Shown: piece by piece, positions 1 to 9,254 of the stretch
Numbering within the stretch: the first letter of the stretch is position 1
Layout of the letters: each line of letters opens with the position of its first letter
Assembly: GCF_003403095.1 (NCBI RefSeq)
Contig: NZ_CP031555.1
Span: 1,116,001-1,180,000, forward strand
Direction: 5' to 3'
Origin: Thalassospira indica
GTDB lineage: Bacteria; Pseudomonadota; Alphaproteobacteria; Rhodospirillales; Thalassospiraceae
DNA length: 64,000 nucleotides
Notes under the pieces: generated by a model
Database searches by the model: none
What the model was told of the DNA's origin: nothing
Seen by the model: the letters and a program-made list of their open reading frames with translations, nothing else
Made by a program: the position numbers and the translations under genes

Positions 1-333
1 ATTGAAGCGGCCAAGGGTGCGGCGGCCATCATGGGCATGAACAACATCTATTACCGGTTCAACCACCTGGTATCGGATGAAGAATACAGCACCATGCCAG
101 CCCGCCTGCGCATGAACATCATCGGCAAGCCGGGCATTGATAAGGCCGACTTCGAATTGTTTTCGATCGCGGTTTCGGCGATCAATGGATGCGGCATGTG
201 CATCGACAGCCATGACAAGGTGCTGAAGAACGCTGGCGTTAAAAAGGAAACTATCCAGAACGCCATCCGCATCGCATCGGTTATCCATGCGGTTGCTGTC
301 GTGATTGATGCCGAGGATGCGTTGGCTGACTAA
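1..333 (+). CDS. ahpD: AhpD-type alkylhydroperoxidase, C-terminal part (5' end outside window)
   Basis: The reading frame is open from base 1, so the gene starts upstream of the window; about 110 of an expected ~175 residues are present. The active-site motif of the AhpD family is visible as CGMCIDSHD, with the CxxC pair and the following His used in peroxide reduction. In the family, AhpD recycles AhpC or reduces peroxides itself with thiol donors in the cytoplasm. An ahpC gene would be expected just upstream but cannot be seen. The gene ends at TAA and is followed by a hairpin shared with the convergent tctA. Confidence 0.9.
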   Translation: MEAAKGAAAIMGMNNIYYRFNHLVSDEEYSTMPARLRMNIIGKPGIDKADFELFSIAVSAINGCGMCIDSHDKVLKNAGVKKETIQNAIRIASVIHAVAVVIDAEDALAD

Positions 334-362
334 CCGCCAAACATTTGCCATGAAGACAAAAA

Positions 363-391
363 AAAGAGGGTGTCATTACGACGCCCTCTTT
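363..391. terminator. Bidirectional intrinsic terminator between ahpD and tctA
   Basis: A 12-bp stem (one G-T pair) starting AAAGAGGG closes over a 5-nt loop. A-rich sequence lies on the left and a T-containing tract on the right, so it can serve both convergent genes. Confidence 0.75.
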
Positions 392-415
392 CAGTTTGTG
401 TCCGGCAAGGACAGT

Positions 416-1918
416 TTATTTGGCTTTGCGTCTGTTGCGCAGGCCGACGATGACAGGCAGTGCGACAATCAACACAGCCATCACATACAGACCAATGCTT
501 TCCCAGCTTGAGACCAGGATCGACCAGTCCCCGCGCGAGATCGAAAGTGCACGGCGCAGGTTGTCTTCAAACAGGTGACCCAGCACGAAGCCCAGAATGA
601 TCGGAGCCAGCGAGAATTCCAGTTTGCGCAAGACCCAGCCGAAAATCCCGAATGCGATGATCAGGAACAGATCAAACGGGTTACCAACCACAGAATAGAC
701 GCCGATGAAGGCCAGAACCGCAATCAGCGGGCTGAGATATTTCTGCGGAATGGTCAGCATTCTGGCAAACAGACCAACCAGCGGCAGGTTGATCACCAAA
801 AGCGCCAGGTTGCCGATATACATTGATGCAATCAGGCCCCAGGCGATTTCAGGGCGCTGTTCAAACATCAGCGGGCCGGGGGTGACGTTAAACAACATCA
901 ACGCACCGAGCAGAATAGCCGTCGTGCCCGACCCCGGAATACCAAGCGTCAGCATCGGGACCATCGCGCCACCGGCCGCGGCATTGTTGCCAGATTCAGG
1001 TGCGGCCAGACCCCGCGGATCACCGGTACCGAATTTCTTGCGGTCTTCACCGGCCATACGCATTTCGGTGCCATAGGTCACAGCCGACGCAACAGATGCG
1101 CCAACACCGGGCAAAACGCCGATGACAAATCCGATGATCGAGGAACGCAACATGGTCCAGCGGATCTGCATCAGGTCTTTCCAGCTGACAAAGCTTTTGC
1201 CGATCGGAAGCAGCTTCAATTTGCCGGAAACCTGTTGTTCAACAAGGTGGATCAACTCCGCCATGCCAAAGAAACCGATCACGACAACAAGGAAGTCAAA
1301 GCCGGCAAGGATATCGGGAATGCCGCCGGTATAGCGCGCGACACCGGTATTGGCATCAATGCCGACGGTCGCCAGCATCAAACCGATTGCCGCCCCCATC
1401 AGGGTTTTGACCTGGTTCTTGCCAACCAGCGAGGACAGGCTTGCGAAGGCAAAGACCATCAACGCGACATAGTCGGCCGGCGTAAAGGTCAGTGCGAATT
1501 TGGCGAGGAACGGGCCAAACAACGACATCAAGATCACGGCAACGGTGCCACCGACAAACGACGCAATAGCCGAAATAGACAGCGCACGTCCGGCTTCACC
1601 ACGTTTGGCCATCGGGTTGCCATCAAGCGTTGTCATGACAGCACCCGCATCGCCGGGCACATTCAAAAGAATCGACGAAATGCGCCCGCCATATTCCGCG
1701 CCATAATAGATGCCTGCAAGCAGGATCAGGGCCGATTCAGGTGGAAGGCCCAGGCTATAGGCGATGGGCAGCAGAATGGCGACACCGTTGATCGGACCAA
1801 TACCGGGCAGCGCACCAATCAGCGTTCCGGCAAAACAGCCGATCAGGACGAGCAACAGGTTCAAAGGCATCAATGCGACGCCAAAGCCGCCGCTTAGGCC
1901 ACTTAGAACTTCATTCAT
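416..1918 (-). CDS. tctA: Tripartite tricarboxylate transporter, large membrane subunit TctA
   Basis: A 500-residue, very hydrophobic protein that matches the TctA family in length and sequence. Characteristic Gly/Pro-rich segments such as GALPGIGPINGVAILLP near the N terminus and LGIPGSGTTAILLGALM in the second half are visible. TctA is the main translocation subunit in the inner membrane, working with TctB and the periplasmic binding protein TctC to import citrate-like or other carboxylates. It is the last gene of the leftward tctC-tctB-tctA operon, starting 10 bp after tctB. The substrate cannot be told from the sequence. Confidence 0.95.
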   Translation of the reverse strand: MNEVLSGLSGGFGVALMPLNLLLVLIGCFAGTLIGALPGIGPINGVAILLPIAYSLGLPPESALILLAGIYYGAEYGGRISSILLNVPGDAGAVMTTLDGNPMAKRGEAGRALSISAIASFVGGTVAVILMSLFGPFLAKFALTFTPADYVALMVFAFASLSSLVGKNQVKTLMGAAIGLMLATVGIDANTGVARYTGGIPDILAGFDFLVVVIGFFGMAELIHLVEQQVSGKLKLLPIGKSFVSWKDLMQIRWTMLRSSIIGFVIGVLPGVGASVASAVTYGTEMRMAGEDRKKFGTGDPRGLAAPESGNNAAAGGAMVPMLTLGIPGSGTTAILLGALMLFNVTPGPLMFEQRPEIAWGLIASMYIGNLALLVINLPLVGLFARMLTIPQKYLSPLIAVLAFIGVYSVVGNPFDLFLIIAFGIFGWVLRKLEFSLAPIILGFVLGHLFEDNLRRALSISRGDWSILVSSWESIGLYVMAVLIVALPVIVGLRNRRKAK

Positions 1919-1928
1919 TGGGATAAAC

Positions 1929-2369
1929 TCACAAAAGCGGTGCCAGCAGACCTTCTGGCAGGTTCAGGCCCAGCAAATAGTCACAAATGCCATATCCGAA
2001 GATGCCGGTTGCACATCCAAAGGCGACGGCATGCAGACGGTTTGCACCCAGCATGACCGACAGCAGGCAGCAAAACAGCGCGGTCGAAATCACAAAACCG
2101 AGTGGTTGGTACAGTTCTGCGTAGCCTGCGAGCATCACAACCAGCATCAGCAAGCGAAACCAAACACTGCGACCCAGCGCAAACTGGATGTGATCCGGGC
2201 GCACAAGGACGTAAAGGCTGCACAGTAGGAAGACAACAGCCAGCACTTGCGGCCATGTTTCAGGTCCAAGCGGGTCATACTGGAAAGGGGCCTTGATCAC
2301 GAAAAAGGCGACATAGGTATAAATGCCGCCAGCGATCAGGGCGAACAGGGCAAAGAGGCGATCAGCCAT
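1929..2369 (-). CDS. tctB: Tripartite tricarboxylate transporter, small membrane subunit TctB
   Basis: A 146-residue protein with four predicted membrane segments, the usual size and layout of TctB. It lies between tctC and tctA. The role is the small integral-membrane partner of TctA. A strong hairpin sits between tctC and this gene, so tctB and tctA are probably expressed at a lower level than the binding protein. Confidence 0.9.
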   Translation of the reverse strand: MADRLFALFALIAGGIYTYVAFFVIKAPFQYDPLGPETWPQVLAVVFLLCSLYVLVRPDHIQFALGRSVWFRLLMLVVMLAGYAELYQPLGFVISTALFCCLLSVMLGANRLHAVAFGCATGIFGYGICDYLLGLNLPEGLLAPLL

Positions 2370-2407
2370 CGGAGATCTCCGGCCTAGGGAACGCTAGAAA
2401 AACTGAA

Positions 2408-2433
2408 GGTCCCCCGTTCGGAAACGGGGGACC
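2408..2433 (-). terminator. Intercistronic attenuator hairpin between tctC and tctB
   Basis: An 11-bp perfect stem (GGTCCCCCGTT with its complement) over a 4-nt loop lies 14 nt past the tctC stop. On the minus strand it is followed by TTCAGTTTTTC. This looks like a partial terminator that lets tctC mRNA accumulate over tctBA mRNA, as is common for binding-protein-dependent transporters. Confidence 0.7.
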
Positions 2434-2447
2434 GACATGTTTGGTGA

Positions 2448-3413
2448 TTACTGGATCAGGCCAGCTTCTTTTGCGATTTCGCGAAGCTTCTTGATGCGTT
2501 CCTTGACGTTGTCATCAAGGTCCTTGCCCGCAATGTTGAGCGGCAGCAAGCCTTTGTCTTTCTGGATTTTAGCGAACTCTTCGGTGCCATAGGCCTCTTT
2601 GAAAGCTGCTACCCATTTGTCATAGGCTTCGTCATCGACGTTTTTACCCATGTAGAAACCACGCATGATGGTCCATTCCGCGTCGTAGCCAAGTTCCTTG
2701 GTGGTCGGAATGTCTGCGAACGGCTCGTCGAGGCGTTCCGGAGACATGACAGCGAGAACACGCAGCTCGCCGGTGCCAAGATGTGCGGTCATTTCACCGA
2801 TATCACCGGTATAGACATCGATGCTGCCGCCCAGAAGACCGGTCAGGGCATCGCCGCCGCCATCATAGGCGACATAGATCATTTTGCGCGGATCACGATC
2901 GACAGATTTAAGAAGCAGGGCTGCTTTCATCCAGTCTTGCGAACCAACGGAACCACCGGCGCCAATTGCCAGGCTGCCTTCGTCTTCCTTGATCTTGTTC
3001 ATCAGATCATCAAGGGTTTTGTATTCGCTGTCTGCACGGACAATGACCGCACCGAAATCAGCACCAACAGTAGCAAGAAAACGAACGTCGTTTTCAGTCC
3101 ACTCACCGTATTTGCCGGTCGCAATATTCAGAAGTGAACCCGACGAGAATGCAACGATGGCATTGGGATCATCAGTACGGGTGGTGTTGAAAAGGGTGAT
3201 GGCAACCGCACCAATGCCGCCCGGCATAAAGGTCACCTGCATCGGGTCACCCAACTTGTCACCGACGCCAGCCTGGGCAACACGGCAAGTCAGGTCAAAA
3301 CCGCCACCCGGTTTAGCCGGGGCAATGCATTCGGGTTTTTCAATGTCTGCGGCATGCGCGGTGCCAAAAAGGCAACCGGCCATGACAACGGAAGCTGCGA
3401 ACAGCTTTTTCAT
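2448..3413 (-). CDS. tctC: Tripartite tricarboxylate transporter, periplasmic binding protein TctC
   Basis: A 321-residue protein with a clear Sec signal peptide (MKKLFAASVVMAGCLFGTAH, cleavage after the next Ala). The mature start, CIAPAKPGGGFDLTCR, is the family signature around the ligand's carboxylate site. A good Shine-Dalgarno GGAGGA precedes the ATG. It captures the carboxylate substrate in the periplasm and delivers it to TctAB. It is the first gene of the operon, divergent from tctDE, and its promoter region shares the repeat array at 3488-3547. Confidence 0.95.
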   Translation of the reverse strand: MKKLFAASVVMAGCLFGTAHAADIEKPECIAPAKPGGGFDLTCRVAQAGVGDKLGDPMQVTFMPGGIGAVAITLFNTTRTDDPNAIVAFSSGSLLNIATGKYGEWTENDVRFLATVGADFGAVIVRADSEYKTLDDLMNKIKEDEGSLAIGAGGSVGSQDWMKAALLLKSVDRDPRKMIYVAYDGGGDALTGLLGGSIDVYTGDIGEMTAHLGTGELRVLAVMSPERLDEPFADIPTTKELGYDAEWTIMRGFYMGKNVDDEAYDKWVAAFKEAYGTEEFAKIQKDKGLLPLNIAGKDLDDNVKERIKKLREIAKEAGLIQ

Positions 3414-3487
3414 AGTTGTATCCTCCCATTGGATTATTCTTTACGCGCATCAATGTTCGATCCGCATATCTGCTATACGCCACGAGA

Positions 3488-3547
3488 CTGACATTGCCTT
3501 GACGGTATGCTGACGGGAGGCTGACTCCTTCCTGACTTGAAGCTGAC
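3488..3547 (+). promoter_or_regulatory. Array of six 11-bp-spaced CTGAC repeats, probable TctD binding sites
   Basis: CTGAC (once TTGAC) occurs at 3488, 3499, 3510, 3521, 3532 and 3543, exactly 11 bp apart. Direct repeats with 11-bp spacing are what OmpR/PhoB-family regulators bind as head-to-tail dimers. The array lies in the tctC-tctD divergent region, so it is the obvious place for TctD to control the transporter and itself. Confidence 0.75.
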
Positions 3548-3562
3548 ATCGAGTGTAACAAA

Positions 3563-3591
3563 TTGTAAGAAACCCAAAGCACGCCTAATAT
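3563..3591 (+). promoter_or_regulatory. Candidate promoter of tctD
   Basis: TTGTAA at 3563, a 17-bp spacer and TAATAT at 3586. A start 7 nt past the -10 would fall on or beside the A of the tctD ATG, and no Shine-Dalgarno is visible, so the mRNA may be leaderless. Inferred from sequence only. Confidence 0.5.
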
Positions 3592-3597
3592 CCGGCC

Positions 3598-4269
3598 ATG
3601 CGTATTCTTTTGATTGAAGATAATGAAACATTGGCGGAAACGATCATGGATCGTTTGCACGCGGATGGTCATGCCATCGATTGCGAGCATGATGGCGAGC
3701 TTGCAAATGATTTGCTGCGTCACAAGCAGTTCGATCTTGTTCTGATGGATGTCAATCTGCCGGGCCGTAGCGGGTTTGAAATTTTACGGTCAATGCGCGC
3801 CCGCGGGGATGCCACCCCGGTCCTGATCCTGACAGCGCGGTCGGAAATCGATGACCGCTTGATCGGGCTTGATGGCGGTGCAGATGATTACATCGTCAAG
3901 CCGGTCGATCTGCGTGAACTTGCGGCACGCTGCCGCGCCCTTATCCGCCGTCGAAGCGGGGCGGCATCCAATGAATTTCGCGCCGGAAACCTTGTGTTTG
4001 ATCGGGCATCAAAAGTCGCAACGATTGACGGTCGCGATATTGAATTGCGTAACCGCGAAGTACAGCTGCTTGAAATCTTTATCGGCAATCTGCAACGGGT
4101 TCTGACCAAGGAAGATCTGGCAGACAAGGTGTATTCGTTTGATGAAGCGCCGAGCATGAATGCGGTCGAGCAGATGGTCACCCGATTGCGCAAGAAATTG
4201 TCGGGTGGGCCGATTATTCTCAAGACCATTCGGGGGCTTGGGTATATTGCCCATATTGCGGATGAATAA
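3598..4269 (+). CDS. tctD: OmpR-family response regulator TctD
   Basis: A 223-residue two-domain regulator. The receiver domain has the acidic pair in MRILLIEDN, phosphoacceptor D51 in LVLMDVNLPG, the conserved Thr in LILTAR and K101-P102. The C-terminal winged helix has the usual end, ILKTIRGLGYIA. By family knowledge it is phosphorylated by TctE and activates tricarboxylate transport genes. It is divergent from tctC and overlaps tctE by 8 bp, so the two are coupled. No Shine-Dalgarno precedes the ATG. Confidence 0.92.
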   Translation: MRILLIEDNETLAETIMDRLHADGHAIDCEHDGELANDLLRHKQFDLVLMDVNLPGRSGFEILRSMRARGDATPVLILTARSEIDDRLIGLDGGADDYIVKPVDLRELAARCRALIRRRSGAASNEFRAGNLVFDRASKVATIDGRDIELRNREVQLLEIFIGNLQRVLTKEDLADKVYSFDEAPSMNAVEQMVTRLRKKLSGGPIILKTIRGLGYIAHIADE

Positions 4270-5656
4270 GACGGCCAGACATCATTCTTTGCGCCAGCGG
4301 CTATTGACCAGCATGGCGGTTGGATTTGCGATCATTCTTGTCAGTATCGCGGTGGGGATCTGGAGTTACGCACGCGATGCCGCGAACCATTCCTATGACA
4401 GGCTTTTGAGTGGTGCGGCGTTTGCCATTCTGGAACGTACACTGGTGACGCCAACCGGGCCCAGTGTCGAAATTCCCTATTCGGCGCTGGAATTGATCGG
4501 CCTGGCCGAAAGTGATCGGGTTTTCTATCGTATTTTTACTGCCAATGGCAAAACCCTGACCGGGTCGGGGAATTTGCCTCTGCCCGATCAATATAAACCA
4601 TCCGACCAGCCGGTATTTTTTGATACCCATTACAGCGGTGAAGACGTGCGTTTCCTGCTTCAGGGGCGGTTTCTTGCCGGTGCGGGCTATGGCGATTGGG
4701 TGGTTGTTCAGATCGGACAAACCCGAATTGCCAGAGACGCCTTTGCGCGCGAAATGATGATCAATGCGATTGCGTTACTGTTGTTGGTAACGGCGATTGG
4801 ACTGGGATTTGTCTGGTTTGGGATTAACCGTGCGCTTTCGCCCCTGATCGGGATTGAACGCCAGTTGCGGCATCGCGAACCGACCGACTTTTCACCAATC
4901 GAGATCACGCCGCCGCGCGAAGTCGCCAGTCTGACCCGCTCGATCAATGGTTTGATCCTGCGCCACAAGAAAAGTCTTGATAACGCGCAGGCCTTTATTG
5001 CCGATGTCGCGCATCAAACCCGTACATCGCTTGGCGCGTTACAAGGGTTGCTTGAAAGTGCAAGTCGCCAGTCGGACGCAGATCAGCAGCAGGCGCGTAT
5101 CAAGCAGGCCGAAGAACAGGCGCAAAGAACAATTCGTCTGACCAACCAGCTGTTATCGCACGCGATGATCATTCATCGGGCAGACAATACACCACTGGCG
5201 CGAAAGGTTCTGATTGATGTGGTGCGCACTGCCTTTGGCGACATCATTCGCGATTATCTTAAATATGATACGGAATTTTCCATCGAAAGTGACCTTGCCC
5301 CGGATGAACAGGTGTTTGTGATGCTTGACGAAATCGGCATTCGCGAGGCGTTGCGCAATCTGGTGGATAACGCCATCAAACACGGAACGGCTCCGCATAA
5401 GATCGATATCCTGGTGCGCAAATCGGGTGAAAAATGTCACCTGATCGTTGATGACAACGGGCCGGGGATTGATGTCGGGAAACACGCATCCGTGCTGGAA
5501 CGGTTTTCAAGTCTGAGTACCGGTACCGGTCTTGGACTTGCCATCGTCAACGCAGTTGCCGAACGCCATCATGCGGAACTGATATTGGGGCAGTCGCCCA
5601 CGGGCGGGTTGCGTGTCGAAATGGTGTTTCCCGTGGTCGAAGGGGGGCAGGAATGA
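4262..5656 (+). CDS. tctE: Sensor histidine kinase TctE
   Basis: The start chosen is the ATG at 4262 overlapping the end of tctD, giving 464 residues. The frame is also open farther upstream inside tctD, but that start is unlikely. Membrane segments lie at about residues 17-36 and 166-186 and enclose a periplasmic sensor domain of about 130 residues. The phosphoacceptor is H251 in DVAHQTRTSLGAL. The N box (DNAIKH), D box (DDNGPGID) and G box (GTGLGLAIVNA) of the ATPase domain are present. It probably senses the carboxylate, directly or through the binding protein encoded next, with which it shares a 4-bp ATGA overlap. Confidence 0.9.
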   Translation: MNKTARHHSLRQRLLTSMAVGFAIILVSIAVGIWSYARDAANHSYDRLLSGAAFAILERTLVTPTGPSVEIPYSALELIGLAESDRVFYRIFTANGKTLTGSGNLPLPDQYKPSDQPVFFDTHYSGEDVRFLLQGRFLAGAGYGDWVVVQIGQTRIARDAFAREMMINAIALLLLVTAIGLGFVWFGINRALSPLIGIERQLRHREPTDFSPIEITPPREVASLTRSINGLILRHKKSLDNAQAFIADVAHQTRTSLGALQGLLESASRQSDADQQQARIKQAEEQAQRTIRLTNQLLSHAMIIHRADNTPLARKVLIDVVRTAFGDIIRDYLKYDTEFSIESDLAPDEQVFVMLDEIGIREALRNLVDNAIKHGTAPHKIDILVRKSGEKCHLIVDDNGPGIDVGKHASVLERFSSLSTGTGLGLAIVNAVAERHHAELILGQSPTGGLRVEMVFPVVEGGQE

Positions 5657-6735
5657 CGGTATTTTCCCGACGCTTTTCGCGCTTTTGCGCGCAGGTCGCG
5701 GTTCTGGTTTTGGCGATGCTTTGGGGCACGCAGGCCCTTGCGCGTGTTCAGGTGCATGTCTGGTCGGCGACCGATACCTCGGCGGTCGAGCCCTTTATCA
5801 AGGTGTTTGAGACGAAATATCCCGACATTGACGTCGTCTATCGCGAGTTCAATACCAGCGAACTTTATCAGGTTGTCATGTACAATATTGATAACCCGAA
5901 AATGGAAGCCGATGTGATCATCAGCCCGGCAATGGATTTGCAGGTCAAACTGGTCAATGAGGGGCTGGCCTATCGGTTTGAGCCGGAAAACGTCGATGCG
6001 ATACCTAGTTGGGCCCAGTGGCGCAACGAGCTTTACGGGTTTTCCTTTGAGCCGGCGGCACTTGTTTATAACAAACAGGCGTTTGAAGGATTGGAGAGCC
6101 CGGTTTCACATACGGATCTGTCCAATATGGTGCGTGACAATCCGGAATTGTTCAGTGGAAAGATTGGCACCTATGACATTCGCCAATCGGGGATCGGATA
6201 TTTCTTTGCCACTCAGGATGCCATTCAGAACAACCAGACATCACGTCTGACCGAAACATTCGGTCGCGCAGGCGCAAAGTTGTTTTGTTGTTCGTCGGAA
6301 ATTCTCGACCGCGTTGCGACTGGGGAGCTGGTGCTGGGCTATAACGTGATTGGGTCCTATGCCATGGCCGCGGCACGGGAAAACCCGGATATCGGGGTAT
6401 ATTTCCTGCGCGATTACACTATCACAATGAGCCGCACGGCCTTTGTACCCAAGACGTCCAAGGCCAAATATCAGGCGCAACTGTTCATCGACTTTTTGCT
6501 GTCGCGCGAAGGGCAGCAGGTTCTGGCAAACAATTCGGCACTTATTCCGATCAATCAGAATGTCGAAACGGTGCTTACCCCGCATCTGGAAGACATCCCG
6601 GTATTCCGGGTGAAGTTGGGGATTGGCTTGCTGGGCTTTCAGGACGAGCTCAAGAAGAAGAGCTTCCTTGAAGATTGGGAGTCTTCAATCTTGTGGAGCG
6701 GCGGGACAGCAAGCCCGTCATATCAGGTCGATTAG
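5653..6735 (+). CDS. Periplasmic binding protein of the AfuA/PgtC type, coupled to TctDE
   Basis: A 360-residue protein with a signal peptide ending near WGTQALA-R, then the ABC-type binding fold RVQVHVWSATDTSAVEPFIK. It is related to iron(III)/phosphosugar binding proteins (COG1840). No permease or ATPase gene follows. Instead the ATG overlaps the tctE stop (ATGA), so it is made together with the kinase. In the phosphoglycerate system, PgtC is a similar protein that works with a two-component pair in sensing. By analogy this protein may present ligand to TctE; this is inference. Confidence 0.8.
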   Translation: MTVFSRRFSRFCAQVAVLVLAMLWGTQALARVQVHVWSATDTSAVEPFIKVFETKYPDIDVVYREFNTSELYQVVMYNIDNPKMEADVIISPAMDLQVKLVNEGLAYRFEPENVDAIPSWAQWRNELYGFSFEPAALVYNKQAFEGLESPVSHTDLSNMVRDNPELFSGKIGTYDIRQSGIGYFFATQDAIQNNQTSRLTETFGRAGAKLFCCSSEILDRVATGELVLGYNVIGSYAMAAARENPDIGVYFLRDYTITMSRTAFVPKTSKAKYQAQLFIDFLLSREGQQVLANNSALIPINQNVETVLTPHLEDIPVFRVKLGIGLLGFQDELKKKSFLEDWESSILWSGGTASPSYQVD

Positions 6736-6774
6736 ATCCCAAACGCCGTAATATGCGGTAAGGCGTTTGATGCC

Positions 6775-7581
6775 TTAGCCATCGACACATTCGGCAAGGC
6801 CAAGATGTTTGAGGCTGGCTTTGATCACCTGATCGGGTTGATCGAAATGCGGGATATGGCCGCAGTCCTTGATCAGCATTTTGGTCACCGGGCCGCCAGT
6901 ATGTGCGCAGATCGTGTAGACCTGTTCGTCGCTGCCGAACTGGTCGTCATCGCCCTGAATGACCAGAAGCGGGCAGGTGATATTGGCAAGCTCATCCACC
7001 ATGTTCCAGTCACGGAAATCCGGCTGGCGCCAGGTATCGACCCAGGCGCGGAAGACATCGTCGGTCTGGGCGAAGTGGTGGCGTTGCAGTTTGGTTTTCC
7101 AGTCGGTCTGGGCATAGATTTTTGCCGCCTCTGTGATGCCGGTAACCGTGACATCCTCGACAAAAACGTGGGCGGCTTCGGAAATCACCGCCGTCACATT
7201 ATCCGGGAAGCGTGCGGCGTATTTAAGCGCGATGGTCGCCCCGTCGCTATGGCCAAAGAGGATCGGTTTGGCGAGGCCCAGTTCGGTGATCAGGCCATGC
7301 AGATAGACATCGCTTTCGGTGTTGTGGAAATCAATCGCGCGCGGGATATCACCAACCGCGTGCGGATCGGATTTGCCATGGCCGCGCCGTTCATAGACAA
7401 CCACCGGATGACGGGTCGTGGTCGCCAGTTTGGCCGGGAAGTCGCGCCACATGCGGATCGTGCCAAGGGCCTCGTGCAGCATCAGAATGGTTGGCGCATC
7501 AGGTTGGACATCCTCGGGGATGATCTGCTGACATGACAAGCTGATACCGTTCACGGTGGCATAGAAATTTTCGATCTTCAT
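6775..7581 (-). CDS. Alpha/beta-fold hydrolase
   Basis: A 268-residue single-domain protein. The nucleophile elbow is GHSDG at 110-114 (S112), the oxyanion region follows LMLHEALG, the acid is probably in QGDDDQFG, and the catalytic His is in DCGHIPHF near the C terminus. No signal peptide is seen, so it is cytoplasmic. Substrate unknown; the fold covers esterases, lactonases and C-C hydrolases. It is a single gene between convergent and codirectional neighbours. The Shine-Dalgarno is poor (CCCCTCAA before ATG). Confidence 0.8.
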   Translation of the reverse strand: MKIENFYATVNGISLSCQQIIPEDVQPDAPTILMLHEALGTIRMWRDFPAKLATTTRHPVVVYERRGHGKSDPHAVGDIPRAIDFHNTESDVYLHGLITELGLAKPILFGHSDGATIALKYAARFPDNVTAVISEAAHVFVEDVTVTGITEAAKIYAQTDWKTKLQRHHFAQTDDVFRAWVDTWRQPDFRDWNMVDELANITCPLLVIQGDDDQFGSDEQVYTICAHTGGPVTKMLIKDCGHIPHFDQPDQVIKASLKHLGLAECVDG

Positions 7582-7667
7582 TTGAGGGGCAATCTTTGTT
7601 GGGGCGTGGATCGGATGATTTATCGGTAATTCGGTGCGTAATTATTTAATTGTGATCATGAACAAAA

Positions 7668-7699
7668 AAACAGGGCCCGGCAAGTGCCGGACCCTGTTT
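7668..7699 (-). terminator. Intrinsic terminator of the aspartate aminotransferase gene
   Basis: Stem AAACAGGG-CCGGCA pairs with TGCCGG-CCCTGTTT, with one mismatch. On the minus strand it is followed by a T-rich tract (GTTTTTTTG). Confidence 0.8.
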
Positions 7700-7735
7700 G
7701 ATACGATTTAATCCCGAAGACCGGGAAAGCAGACC

Positions 7736-9254
<1,519 letters not shown>

